A stretch of DNA of 13,345 nucleotides, taken from NCBI GenBank assembly GCA_905221605.1, contig CAJNDS010002035.1, forward strand, positions 546,555-559,899, in the 5' to 3' direction. This DNA is from Symbiodinium natans. Lineage: Eukaryota > Sar > Dinophyceae > Suessiales > Symbiodiniaceae. Within the stretch, counting starts at the first letter, position 1, and each line of letters begins with the position of its first letter. Position numbers and translations under genes: made by a program. Below the pieces are notes generated by a model, which had not been told where the DNA came from, searched no databases, and saw only the letters and a program-made list of their open reading frames with translations. Shown one piece after another: positions 1 to 7,122 of this stretch.

Positions 1-44
1 CCTAAACCCTAAACCCTAAACCCTAAACCCTAAACCCTAAACCC
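1..44. repeat. Telomere-type array, C-strand orientation (CCCTAAA, 6 units)
   Basis: Six perfect tandem CCCTAAA units open the window and stop abruptly at CCCAGTTCGG. This is the orientation expected at the left end of a chromosome, but identical arrays occur inside the window, so it may be interstitial or just the point where a contig broke. Confidence 0.95.
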
Positions 45-491
45 AGTTCGGGTGGCACCAATGGTTAGTGCGTTTCACTCCCGCGCTCATGGGACTCGAC
101 TTTGGACCCCGAAGGTGGTAGCCTTGGGTTTGGGGACCCTGTTTACAGATCCTCTAAGGGAATATAAGGGCAAATATTAGGAGTTTTTTCAGGGGAACAT
201 TGAGGGATACAACCTTAGGGGTACGAGCTTTAACTCCTTGACCCTTCGAACAGTCGATTCCGATTCGGGCACTCCTTTACGTGGTCTGGGGAGACTCGGG
301 AGAAGGAAGGCCGGGGTAATTGATTTTTCATGTTGTATCACACAAAATACGCCGCGAGGAAATCTTGACTTTCAAGCGTCCTGAAGAGCCCGGCAGGCTT
401 GACTTTGAGATGTGAAAGGGGGTGCAGCATTACCGCACACGTGGGCGTGGGCTGCCTTGAAGCAATGAGAGGATGCCTCAAGCCCTAAGCC

Positions 492-599
492 TTGGGATCT
501 TACCCCTTGTACTAGCAGTTCTGGGATTATACCTAGTACATACCCCTTAAATTACAATCCCTCTTAAGGAGCTGTTAGTATAAGGGGGGAACATCCCAA
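492..599. mobile_element. Short inverted-repeat element (MITE/introner-like), family 1
   Basis: The left arm 492-518 (TTGGGATCTTACCCCTTGTA...) and right arm 572-599 (CTGTTAGTATAAGGGGGGAA...) are imperfect reverse complements over about 27 bp. Total length is about 108 bp and there is no coding capacity. The right arm closely matches the right arm of the element at 6204-6290, so the two belong to one dispersed family. No clear target-site duplication was seen. Confidence 0.65.
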
Positions 600-673
600 C
601 CTACAATCCCCATACGCCAAGTAAGGCTAGCAGCGCAGGCGCTATCGCAGATTCAGGAGCCGAGGGTGTTCTT

Positions 674-796
674 CCTAGGTAGGATAAGGGGGACCCTTAA
701 AAGGGAACCCCTTCTTAACCCTCTTCTGGCTCTCTTAAACAGAGACCTTATTCAGAGGGTCTATACCCCCAAGGGTCCCCCTAATCCTATCCCTAG
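674..796. mobile_element. Short inverted-repeat element, about 123 bp
   Basis: The arm 674-698 (CCTAGGTAGGATAAGGGGGA...) pairs with 771-796, whose reverse complement starts CTAGGGATAGGATTAGGGGG, with a few mismatches and one indel. It is non-coding and differs in sequence from the 492-599 family. Confidence 0.6.
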
Positions 797-831
797 TTCT
801 TTGGAAGTGACAAGGTTTCCGGGCATTCGCT

Positions 832-872
832 CGGAATGAAGATATGCGGGGATTGCCCGGAATGAAGATATG
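832..872. repeat. 15-bp direct repeat, two copies
   Basis: CGGAATGAAGATATG occurs at 832-846 and again at 858-872, a 26-bp period, followed by similar G-rich bases. It is a local duplication with no evident function. Confidence 0.7.
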
Positions 873-1064
873 GGGTGATCCGAAATTAAATTAGGGGTAC
901 ATCTTCTGGAAGGTCCCTCTGAGGGATTCTATTCTATTTGGGGTATAAACGGCAACGGGATACCCGTATTTTGGGAAATGCGCATATTTGTGCTGTGAAG
1001 TGCCAAAGTAGGGTGTGTCCGGGCTTCGGGTTGAGGGTTTAGGGCTTAGTGTCTTGTTGTACAG

Positions 1065-1143
1065 AGTCGCGCTTGAAGGAGTCGTTTGCGAAGAAGATCA
1101 CTGCACATGCGCCGGAGGTGCACTGGATCATGCACTCAGTCAT
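1065..1143 (+). CDS. Possible exon, unknown protein
   Basis: After TTGTACAG the frame with codons from 1067 reads SRLKESFAKKITAHAPEV and continues HWIMHSVM to a possible donor AT|GTTAAG at 1144. The same frame stays open to 1252, but the distal part is less protein-like. The reverse strand is also open here, so strand is uncertain. I could not join it in phase to model A. Confidence 0.35.
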
Positions 1144-1254
1144 GTTAAGCCCTGGGCACCTAATTTTCCTGTGGTTTGCAGATGTTAGCGAACAATTACT
1201 TGTTGACCTGCAGGGTTGGTGCTTCTGTGTGGGTTTAGATTTTGAGGCTTAATC

Positions 1255-1359
1255 GGAGGTTCATGGGCACTTTCTAAGTAGGGCCACCGGTGCCCTAAAA
1301 AAGGTTATAACCATAGATACCATGCTTGTAACTCTACTTATAAGTACCCATGAACCTCC
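1255..1359. mobile_element. Short inverted-repeat element, about 105 bp
   Basis: The left arm 1255-1281 (GGAGGTTCATGGGCACTTTC...) and right arm about 1334-1359 (ending CCCATGAACCTCC) are reverse complements over about 26 bp with a few mismatches and one indel. The first 13 bases match perfectly. It is non-coding, of a size typical of a MITE or introner. Confidence 0.75.
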
Positions 1360-1990
1360 AAGAGTAGGGCTTAGGGCTTTCGCGCTGCCATTCGTGGGTG
1401 TGGCAAGGGTTTAGGGTTCAGGGCTTGTTGTATCCCAACCCTGCGGTTCGCGGTGGGTTTAGGGTTTAGGGGTTTTTGGGTTTAAGGGTTCCCCCCCTTA
1501 GATTTTACGGCTTTTCACTCTGCCACCACGTGGTTCATGGTGGGTGCAGGGTTTAGGTTTAGTTATTGTTTCCCTGGTTCGTACTATATTAAAGTTTAGG
1601 GTTGAGGCCTAGGCGACGTGCACTGAAGGCCTGCAAAGGTGTCGCTCACGTGCGTAGAACATGGCCATGGTGTAGGGGACTGTTGGGGTTCCGGCACCCG
1701 CAACCCACAACCCGAAAAGCGATCTGAAACCACCGAAGCCCTAAAGCATCTTAAAGGCCTCAAGCACTACAAGCTCTAACTCCCCAAAACCCCGCAGCAC
1801 TAATGCCCTAAAAGCAAGCCAAACGCCCCAAAGCCCAAAGAGCTAAAACCCCAACGCACTAAAACCCCTGAATCCCTGAAGCCCTAAAGCAAAGGCCCTA
1901 GAGGAGTAAAACCCTAGACCCTAAACCCTAAATCCTAGACTCTAAACCCTAACCCCAAATTCCAAAACCCCAAACCCTAAACCCTAAAAT
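1360..1990. repeat. Degenerate telomere-type sequence, switching from G- to C-strand
   Basis: 1420-1600 holds scattered TTTAGGG words. From about 1690 to 1990 the sequence becomes decayed CCCTAAA/CCCCAAA-like words (AAGCCCTAAAGC, ACCCCAAACCCT). One frame is open at about 1639-1779, and a possible 26-bp exon (reading RRALKACK) lies at 1613-1638 between CCTAG and GTGTCG. Both are weak and are not called as genes. Confidence 0.6.
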
Positions 1991-2022
1991 CCCTGAAGCC
2001 CCACCCCGGCTCTGGGTGTCAG

Positions 2023-4174
2023 GTAGCTGGAGTCAAGCCCGAGGCGCGCCCAAGGGGCCCATTTAGGTGTTAGAATTTGCGTTTATCTTCGGGGGTTTAG
2101 GGTTTGGGGTTTAGGGTTTAGGGTTTAGGGTTTAGGGTTTAGGGTTTAGGGATTACTGTTATTTGTTCAAAGGGTTTTGGGGCTTGAGGCTTCTATGATC
2201 CCGGCGCTGGACCTTTCCGAAAAACGCCGCGGCGTAGGGAGTAGGGTTTGGCGGGGTTGTGTAGGGTTTAGGGTTGGGATACAGGGCCCTAAACCGTAAA
2301 CGCCGTAAACCTTTGATACAGCGAGAAGACCAGTCCCTTTAGGTGTTGCACAAGATGTCCATTGAAGACCATCGACCTCCCTGAGAGGGTTCCGGGTTCA
2401 GGGCCAGGAAAGGCCTAAGCCCTAAAACCCTGAAAGCCTAAAGCCCTTCAGCCCCAATTGAAAGCTTCAATAATGCCCCTAAACCCTATACACCCTACAA
2501 ACCCTGTAAGCCCTATAAGCCCTAGAAACCCCAAAATCCCCAACACAAACACTCAAAGCCCTGAACCCCAGGCGATTGGGGCAGTCCTCATGCCTAAGGC
2601 CGCTAAAAATCGCTAAGCCATGCACAGCGGGTGTTTGAGGGTTTAGGGTTTAGGGTTTAGGGTGGAGTGGTTTAGGGTGGAGTGGTGGGTCCAGCCCTTC
2701 TGCTGGGTTTAGGCCGCCACCTTCATGTGGCCATCCCAGATAGAGCATCAGAAGGACGACCGCACCTCGCGCCCGAGAAAGCATTTAGGGGTTGAGAGTT
2801 TGGGGCTTAAGGGCTTCGGGGGGCGAACCCGAAACTCGAAGCCCTCAGCCGCCTAAGCCTTCAGCCCTGAAGCTTTAGACTTATACCCTAAAGCCTCAAC
2901 CGCCTTGGGGGTTCAAGGTTTAGGGGTTTAGGGTTTAGGGTTTAGGGTTTAGGGTTTAGGGTTTAGGGTTCAGGGGTCTAGAGTTTCAAGGACGAGCCCC
3001 AGACCCGAGAGTCGCAAGTAGAGTTGAGGCGAGCTTCGGCGGCACTAGAGAAATCTTGCTCCCTCCTCCTGGATCCCAGTCTTACAGCCTTGGCAGAGTA
3101 AACAAGCAAACACAGAGAGAGAGAGAGAGAGAGAGAGCAAGTTTCGAGGGGTCATGTCATTTTTTTTTGGGGGGGGGGGGGGGGGCCTACAGGCTTACAG
3201 GGGATAGACCTTAAACCCTGAACCTTAACCCTAAGCTTCCGAGACTTGAGGGTTTAGGTCTGGGTCGCAGGTGGATGTGTGGGATCGCATCAGCACGAAC
3301 ACGCGCGCACACACGCACACACCCTTGACCGGTCGTCTTCTTGACGTGAGGTCCTGCCAGACCAATGCCGGGTCCCAAAGGGTTCAGGGTTTAGGGTATT
3401 CAGCGCATGCGTGTGTTTCATCGCAACAGTTCGCCATGTCTTGCATGCGTTCCCGGAAGAAGGGGTTAACACCAACGTTTCCAAGGTGTCCGGCATCATC
3501 CGCCTGGCACCTGGCCAGCCGGTGGTGGAAATCATCGCGGCGGTCCAGGCTTGATTGTGTTTTCCTCAGCCTTTGATACTGGACACCAGGATGGGCTTTT
3601 TGGCCCTATAATCCCATAATGAACCCTATAAAGGCCCTTTTAATCCCCATAATCAACCCTATAAGGGGCGGCCTTACTTAAGGGGGTTATAGGGCATCAT
3701 AGCCCGCTTGGCATGGCTTTTGTTATCATTGCGATTAGGATAGGCGAATGTGATTACAACTGCGCTTGTTGTTCCTGTTTCCTACCTTTCTCTTACTGTA
3801 GTCAGATGAACACATACCATGGTTCCTTTGTTAACACCGAACCCACGACCCCTGAACCCTAAACCGTACCCACTACAAACTCTAAACCATTACCGATATG
3901 TGAGATATGTGAGTTAGATGTCCTACTGCAGCTGCCCCAGAAAGAAGGCGCCCCTCGCACTTCTCGACATCTGCCAATCTCCCTCCGCCGCCCCCGAGAA
4001 CTAAGTAGAGGGACCGCCTTGAGTACTTCTGACACCCATGGTCGGGGCGGATCGGGGCGGAAGCGATCGGAACCCTTTTTTTCAAAGGCCTTTGCTATCC
4101 AGTCTGCCAGCAACCAGGAGGCTGTTGCAGAGGCGAACCTTCGCCATTCCCACCCAGGCAGCACAGGCGGGTGA
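2023..4174 (+). CDS. Model A: spliced gene, unknown protein (5' end not found)
   Basis: Inferred exons are 2023-2066, 2322-2388, 2713-2790, 2982-3097, 3404-3542 and 3932-4174. Their phases agree at all five junctions (2,0,0,2,0), giving 229 codons including the TGA at 4172. Fragments seen are VAGVKPEARPRGPF, EKTSPFRCCTRCPLKTIDLP, AATFMWPSQIEHQKDDRTSR, DEPQTRESQVELRRASAALE, NTNVSKVSGIIRLAPGQPVV and KAFAIQSASNQEAVAEANLR. The second exon has a Cys cluster (RCCTRC), and the fifth is the most protein-like of the window. Inferred introns include CAG|GTAGC- and TTTAG-type edges and hold TTTAGGG arrays (2093-2150, 2636-2665, 2913-2970), an (AG)n/poly-G stretch and the inverted-repeat element at 3593-3705. 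The last exon could instead begin at 3941. I recognise no family and found no start codon. Reverse-strand ORFs at 3290-3535 and 3859-4164 overlap it and I judge them shadows. The last exon is 80 codons, long for this window. Confidence 0.5.
2093..2150. repeat. Telomere-type array, G-strand (TTTAGGG)
   Basis: About eight tandem units, mostly perfect TTTAGGG with one TTTGGGG. It lies inside the inferred intron 2067-2321 of model A. Confidence 0.9.
2400..2560. repeat. Degenerate C-strand telomere-type sequence
   Basis: Decayed CCCTAAA words (GCCCTAAAACCCTGAAAGCC, CCCTATAAGCCC) fill this part of the inferred intron 2389-2712. No coding signal was seen. Confidence 0.65.
2636..2665. repeat. Short G-strand telomere array
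   Basis: Three TTTAGGG units followed by two copies of TTTAGGGTGGAGTGG (from about 2654), just upstream of the exon at 2713. The acceptor itself is a telomere-like TTTAG (2708-2712). Confidence 0.85.
2913..2972. repeat. G-strand telomere array (TTTAGGG)
   Basis: About seven units of TTTAGGG, the first with an extra G, between the inferred exons 2713-2790 and 2982-3097 of model A. Confidence 0.9.
3114..3185. repeat. (AG)12 microsatellite and T9-G17 homopolymer block
   Basis: AG repeats run from 3114 to 3137. Nine T at 3160-3168 are followed directly by seventeen G at 3169-3185. They sit in the inferred intron 3098-3403. Confidence 0.95.
3593..3705. mobile_element. Short inverted-repeat element, 113 bp
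   Basis: The left arm from 3593 (GGGCTTTTTGGCCCTATAAT) and the right arm ending at 3705 (reverse complement GGGCTATGATGCCCTATAAC) match over about 22 bp with few mismatches. The interior has further CCCTATAA words. It lies in the inferred last intron of model A. Confidence 0.75.
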
Positions 4175-4620
4175 TTGGGTGAGAGAGAAACCGTGTGATC
4201 TTTGGCTCCCGAACGTTTGAAACGGGCTGTGGTCTTTCAGTCAGTGTCCCAAAATTATTCAACAGTTACCCTTCACTCCCCTGCAGCTACTACTAGTATG
4301 AAGTTGTCACTGTGGGGGTAAGTATAGCAAAAGCAATCGCTGTCTTAAGTCACCTTGGGAATTTTGAAGAACTGCACTCTGCCCGGGTACCCTGAACCCT
4401 AAACCCTAAGCCTGGATTATCACCCTAAATCACACACACGAAGCCGAAGCCTAGCTGCAGTAATACACTTTCCGACAGCAAAGAGGTTTCTGAAGAGCAC
4501 TTTTCACTTTGTCTATCTTGCTGGGGCTCTCAACCTGCGAGAAACCTCCACTGGTACCTTTTGAACGCTGAACTCCAAATCCCAGTCCCTAAATCTAAAC
4601 CCCAAACCCTAAACCCCAAG
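4175..4620. other. Spacer between models A and B
   Basis: No convincing exon was seen. It contains short telomere-like remnants at 4389-4411 and 4586-4620. The ORF at 4561-4776 overlaps the first exon of model B. Confidence 0.5.
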
Positions 4621-6966
4621 AATCTAGGTTTTGAAGAAGCTGAAAGGCGCATTCTCGCGACGCATCACTCCAAGCGATCCAGAGGAAGAGGTGCAGCCAG
4701 CAGCACTTCGGGTTTAGGGATTGGGGTTTTGGGTTTGGGTTTTTTGTTGTCGATTGCTTGCTGTTGTGCACTGTGATTGCTGCTTCGTGCCTCTCAGCAA
4801 GTATGTTAGGGGTTTGCAAGGCTTTTTTACCCGCTACCCACCCGACCCCGGTCATAAAGTCACAAACGTGGCGGGGTGGGTTTGGAAGGGGCGCAAAGCC
4901 CGGCCATCACAACCCAACATGTAAGTCCCAATCCCGAAGCCGAAACATCCTAAAGCCTGAGCCCTCCCTAAACCCAAAATCCTAAACCCTAATCACTAAA
5001 TAGACCCTATAGACCCTATAGACCCTATAGACCCTATAGACCCTATGGACCCTATAGACCCTATAGACCCTATAGACCCTATACACCCTATAGACCCTAT
5101 AGACCCTATAGACCCTCTAGACCCTCAACCCAAAATCCTAAACCCTACCCTGCCCGCCTCCCCGCCGAGCCCCACAGGTGCTGCGGTCCAAGCCCAGACG
5201 CCGCTCTCAGCGCGAGCGCTCGCCGCCGCCGCTGCCAGTGTCGGGCGCGGACGTCGACGCAGTTCCGCAGGCTTACCTAAACCTGAAACCCTAAACCCTA
5301 AGACCCTCAGACCCTAAGACCCTAAGACCCTAATGTTGGGCGCGCTTTAGTGTCCAGGGCCTTCCCCTCCCAAAGAAAGTTGGGTTTTCGCAGATCCTCT
5401 ATAAACTGGGTTGGGTCTGGGGGTCGGGGTCGAGGATTGAGGGGAAGCCTTGACGCTTGAGGGTCTAAGCTTTGCAGGCTTTGTGACTCCCTGACCAGGG
5501 GGCTGCGGATTAATGCGGGTAACCGAAACAACTGACTAAAGCGAATCAGGGCAGCTCGTGGGCTACTCCCTTGGAAAATTGTTTGGGGGCCTGTAAAACC
5601 GGACACCAGAAAGTTCCGGAGCTTCTTATTCAAAACTTCGTTCAGTTTTTCCTTTATGCCCCGGCCGAGAAACTTCGCATAATTGAGGACCACCATCATC
5701 AATGGGGGGTACCCTATAAGCTTTCCGGAAAAAGGCTATAGTAGCGGCCCAAGACACTAAAGCGGGTCCAACATTAAAACCCTCAGACCCCAAGACCCTA
5801 AGACCCACAAACCCTAAGTTCCTAGCCCTAAACCCGAAAGGTTCAGGGCTTTGGGCTTGAAGGTTCCCAGAGACACCAAGATCCTAGTTGATGTAGGGAA
5901 GATCGCAGCATTGGAGCGTCTGGGGCCTTTCTTTTTGCGGTAGTGTTTTTAATTCACGGCTTTCGGGTCGGAGGCTTATTTATAATAATAATAATTATGA
6001 TTATTATTATTTGTTTTTTATTTATTTTTTTTTTTTTTTCCGGGCGGGGGGGGGGGGGGGCGTGTTTGCGGTTTGCAGTTCTTGGAGCTTCTGTTGGCGG
6101 GCTGCCTACCGAGCTCTTTTGGGTCGATCAGCTTGGGGGGGGGGGGGGGGGGGGGGTTGTGCTCCATCACGACTCTATCTATAAGCCGTACAATGGGTTT
6201 AAGTTGGAACTTCCCCCTTATACTAACAATGCCTATTGGGGATTAGAAATGGGGGGGGTAAGACTGTTAGTATCAGGGGGAGCATCCCAAGGTTTAGGGT
6301 TAACGTCCCTAAACCCTAAACCCTAAACCCTAAACCCTAAACCCTAAACCCTAAACCCTAAACCCCCCCTTCGAGGTGAGCGTGCAGATCACCTGGTCTC
6401 AGCGACCCGCCGTCGAGAAGGGCGCCACACCCCGACCTCGACAGCGAAGGTGCCATGGGCAGGTCTCTAACCCAGCCATAGAAGCCACGCTGGTATCATC
6501 ACATTCTACAAGTCTGATAATCATAACAATGCTAATAATGTACACATAATATGTATATATATATATACACACACATATCCATTATCTAAGCTCTAAACCC
6601 CTAAGAACCCAAAGAAGTCCGAAGCTACTCTCTTGCTTCCGATTTCAACAGGTACCTCCTTCCGTGGCATCGCTCGCGTCAGGCGCGCTGGAGCCCTGCC
6701 GGAGCATCCTTGAGCTCTAGGGTTTAGGGTTTAGGGTTTAGGGTTTAGGGTTTAGGGTTTAACCTCCGGGAATGCTTCCTCAAAACAAAGTTCGCACTAC
6801 ACACACAGTTGTAAACTTAAAGGCTGAATGTAAGAAGATCAGTGCCGGTATTGGAGTGTTCTGATTCTTGCAAAAAAGCATGCTCAGAATACGATTCTTA
6901 GCTGCAGGTGCCCAGTCCCACTGCAAGCGCAGCGTCGCCAAAGAAGCGGCTGGCTTCCTGCCGCTA
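4621..6966 (+). CDS. Model B: spliced gene, unknown protein (5' end not found)
   Basis: Inferred exons are 4621-4711, 5178-5270, 5351-5409, 5550-5708, 6079-6122, 6388-6462, 6652-6721 and 6907-6966. Phases agree at each junction (1,1,0,0,2,2,0), giving 217 codons with the TAG at 6964. Fragments are FEEAERRILATHHSKRSRGR, QAQTPLSARALAAAAASVGR, SRAFPSQRKLGFRRSSINW, KVPELLIQNFVQFFLYAPAE, FLELLLAGCLPSSFG, SPGLSDPPSRRAPHPDLDSE and YLLPWHRSRQARWSPAGASL. The exon 5550-5708 is the most convincing. The intron after 5270 needs a GC donor (CAG|GCTTAC), and the donors at 4712 and 6722 are GTTTAG at the start of TTTAGGG tracts. Composition is basic and Arg/Ala-rich, and no family is recognised. A 126-codon reverse-strand ORF (5322-5702) competes with exons three and four and is a genuine alternative. 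The weakest parts are the first exon and the 44-bp exon at 6079. Confidence 0.4.
4701..4746. repeat. Degenerate G-strand telomere tract
   Basis: TTTAGGG, TTGGGG, TTTTGGG and TTTGGG words follow the inferred exon end at 4711. The donor read as G|GTTTAG is the first repeat unit. Confidence 0.75.
5001..5127. repeat. 9-bp tandem array, unit CCCTATAGA, about 14 copies
   Basis: The unit TAGACCCTA repeats with a strict 9-bp period and a few single-base variants (TGGACCCTA at 5045, TACACCCTA near 5082). It looks derived from CCCTAAA by a 2-bp expansion. Because 9 is a multiple of 3 it reads through as Asp-Pro-Ile repeats in one frame, which I take as a translation artefact. Confidence 0.95.
5272..5335. 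repeat. C-strand telomere-type tract with 8-bp CCCTAAGA variant
   Basis: CCCTAAA units pass into CCCTAAGA/CCCTCAGA units of 8 bp. The tract fills most of the short inferred intron 5271-5350 of model B. Confidence 0.85.
5775..5835. repeat. Degenerate C-strand telomere-type tract
   Basis: CCCTCAGACCCCAAGACCCTAAGACCC-like words resemble those at 5296-5335. They lie in the inferred intron 5709-6078. Confidence 0.75.
5979..6156. repeat. (AAT/ATT)n, poly-T, G15 and G22 low-complexity block
   Basis: ATT/AAT repeats run from 5979 to 6012, poly-T from 6025 to 6039, fifteen G at 6046-6060 and twenty-two G at 6135-6156. The possible exon 6079-6122 lies between the two G runs. The 127-codon ORF covering 5943-6326 is produced by these runs. 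Confidence 0.9.
6204..6290. mobile_element. Short inverted-repeat element, family 1 (second copy)
   Basis: The left arm 6204-6228 (TTGGAACTTCCCCCTTATAC...) is the reverse complement, with few mismatches, of the right arm 6265-6290 (TGTTAGTATCAGGGGGAGCA...). The right arm matches the right end of the element at 492-599 nearly base for base. Length is about 87 bp and it abuts a telomere tract at 6291. Confidence 0.7.
6291..6362. repeat. Head-to-head telomere junction and C-strand array (8 perfect units)
   Basis: GGTTTAGGG at 6291-6299 is followed by TTAACGT and then eight perfect CCCTAAA units at 6307-6362. G-strand meeting C-strand is the geometry of a telomere-to-telomere joint, here with only one G-strand unit. 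Confidence 0.9.
6540..6580. repeat. AT/AC microsatellite
   Basis: (TA)n at about 6551-6567 is followed by (CA)n at about 6566-6576. It lies inside the inferred intron 6463-6651. Confidence 0.85.
6722..6761. repeat. G-strand telomere array (TTTAGGG, 5 units)
   Basis: Five perfect TTTAGGG units start directly after the inferred exon end at 6721, so the donor GTTTAG is the array's first unit. The array ends TTTAACC. Confidence 0.9.
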
Positions 6967-7083
6967 GGCTAATCAAGCCCGGTTGCATAGTTTTCTAAAA
7001 TAGGGTTCCTTTGGGGGTCGTGTTCAATCTGTAGGACCCAAAAGGGGCCCAAACCATGTCCAAACGTTTGTGGCTTGGATACA

Positions 7084-7096
7084 CCCCCCCCCCCCC
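7084..7096. repeat. Poly-C run (13 C)
   Basis: Thirteen C in a row, ahead of the possible start of model C. A + frame (7039-7125) crosses it reading MSKRLWLGY then a proline run, which could be an upstream exon but is not supported further. Confidence 0.9.
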
Positions 7097-7122
7097 ACCC
7101 CGAGTCACCGTTCAAACTTAGC

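Larger units (their letters stand above)
45..1064. other. Non-coding stretch with two inverted-repeat elements
   Basis: I see no convincing exon here. Frames are short and the composition is a decayed mix of AAGGG, CCCTTA and TTTAGGG-like words. It holds the elements at 492-599 and 674-796 and a 15-bp direct repeat (CGGAATGAAGATATG) at 832-846 and 858-872. A TTGAGGGTTTAGGG remnant precedes the possible exon at 1065. Confidence 0.6.

Noticed and set aside
3290-3535. Reverse-strand ORF of 81 codons
   Set aside because: It is antisense to the most protein-like + exon (3404-3542) and ends in an AC/GC-rich simple stretch.
3859-4164. Reverse-strand ORF of 101 codons
   Set aside because: It is antisense to the last exon of model A. 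The + frame gives the better peptide and joins in phase, though this is a judgement rather than proof.
5045-5317. 90-residue ORF with Asp-Pro-Ile repeats
   Set aside because: The repeat part is the 9-bp array in frame. Only the distal part (5178-5270) has unique sequence and is used as an exon of model B.
5943-6326. 127-residue ORF with Ile, Phe and Gly runs
   Set aside because: It is produced by ATT, poly-T and poly-G runs and enters a repeat element.
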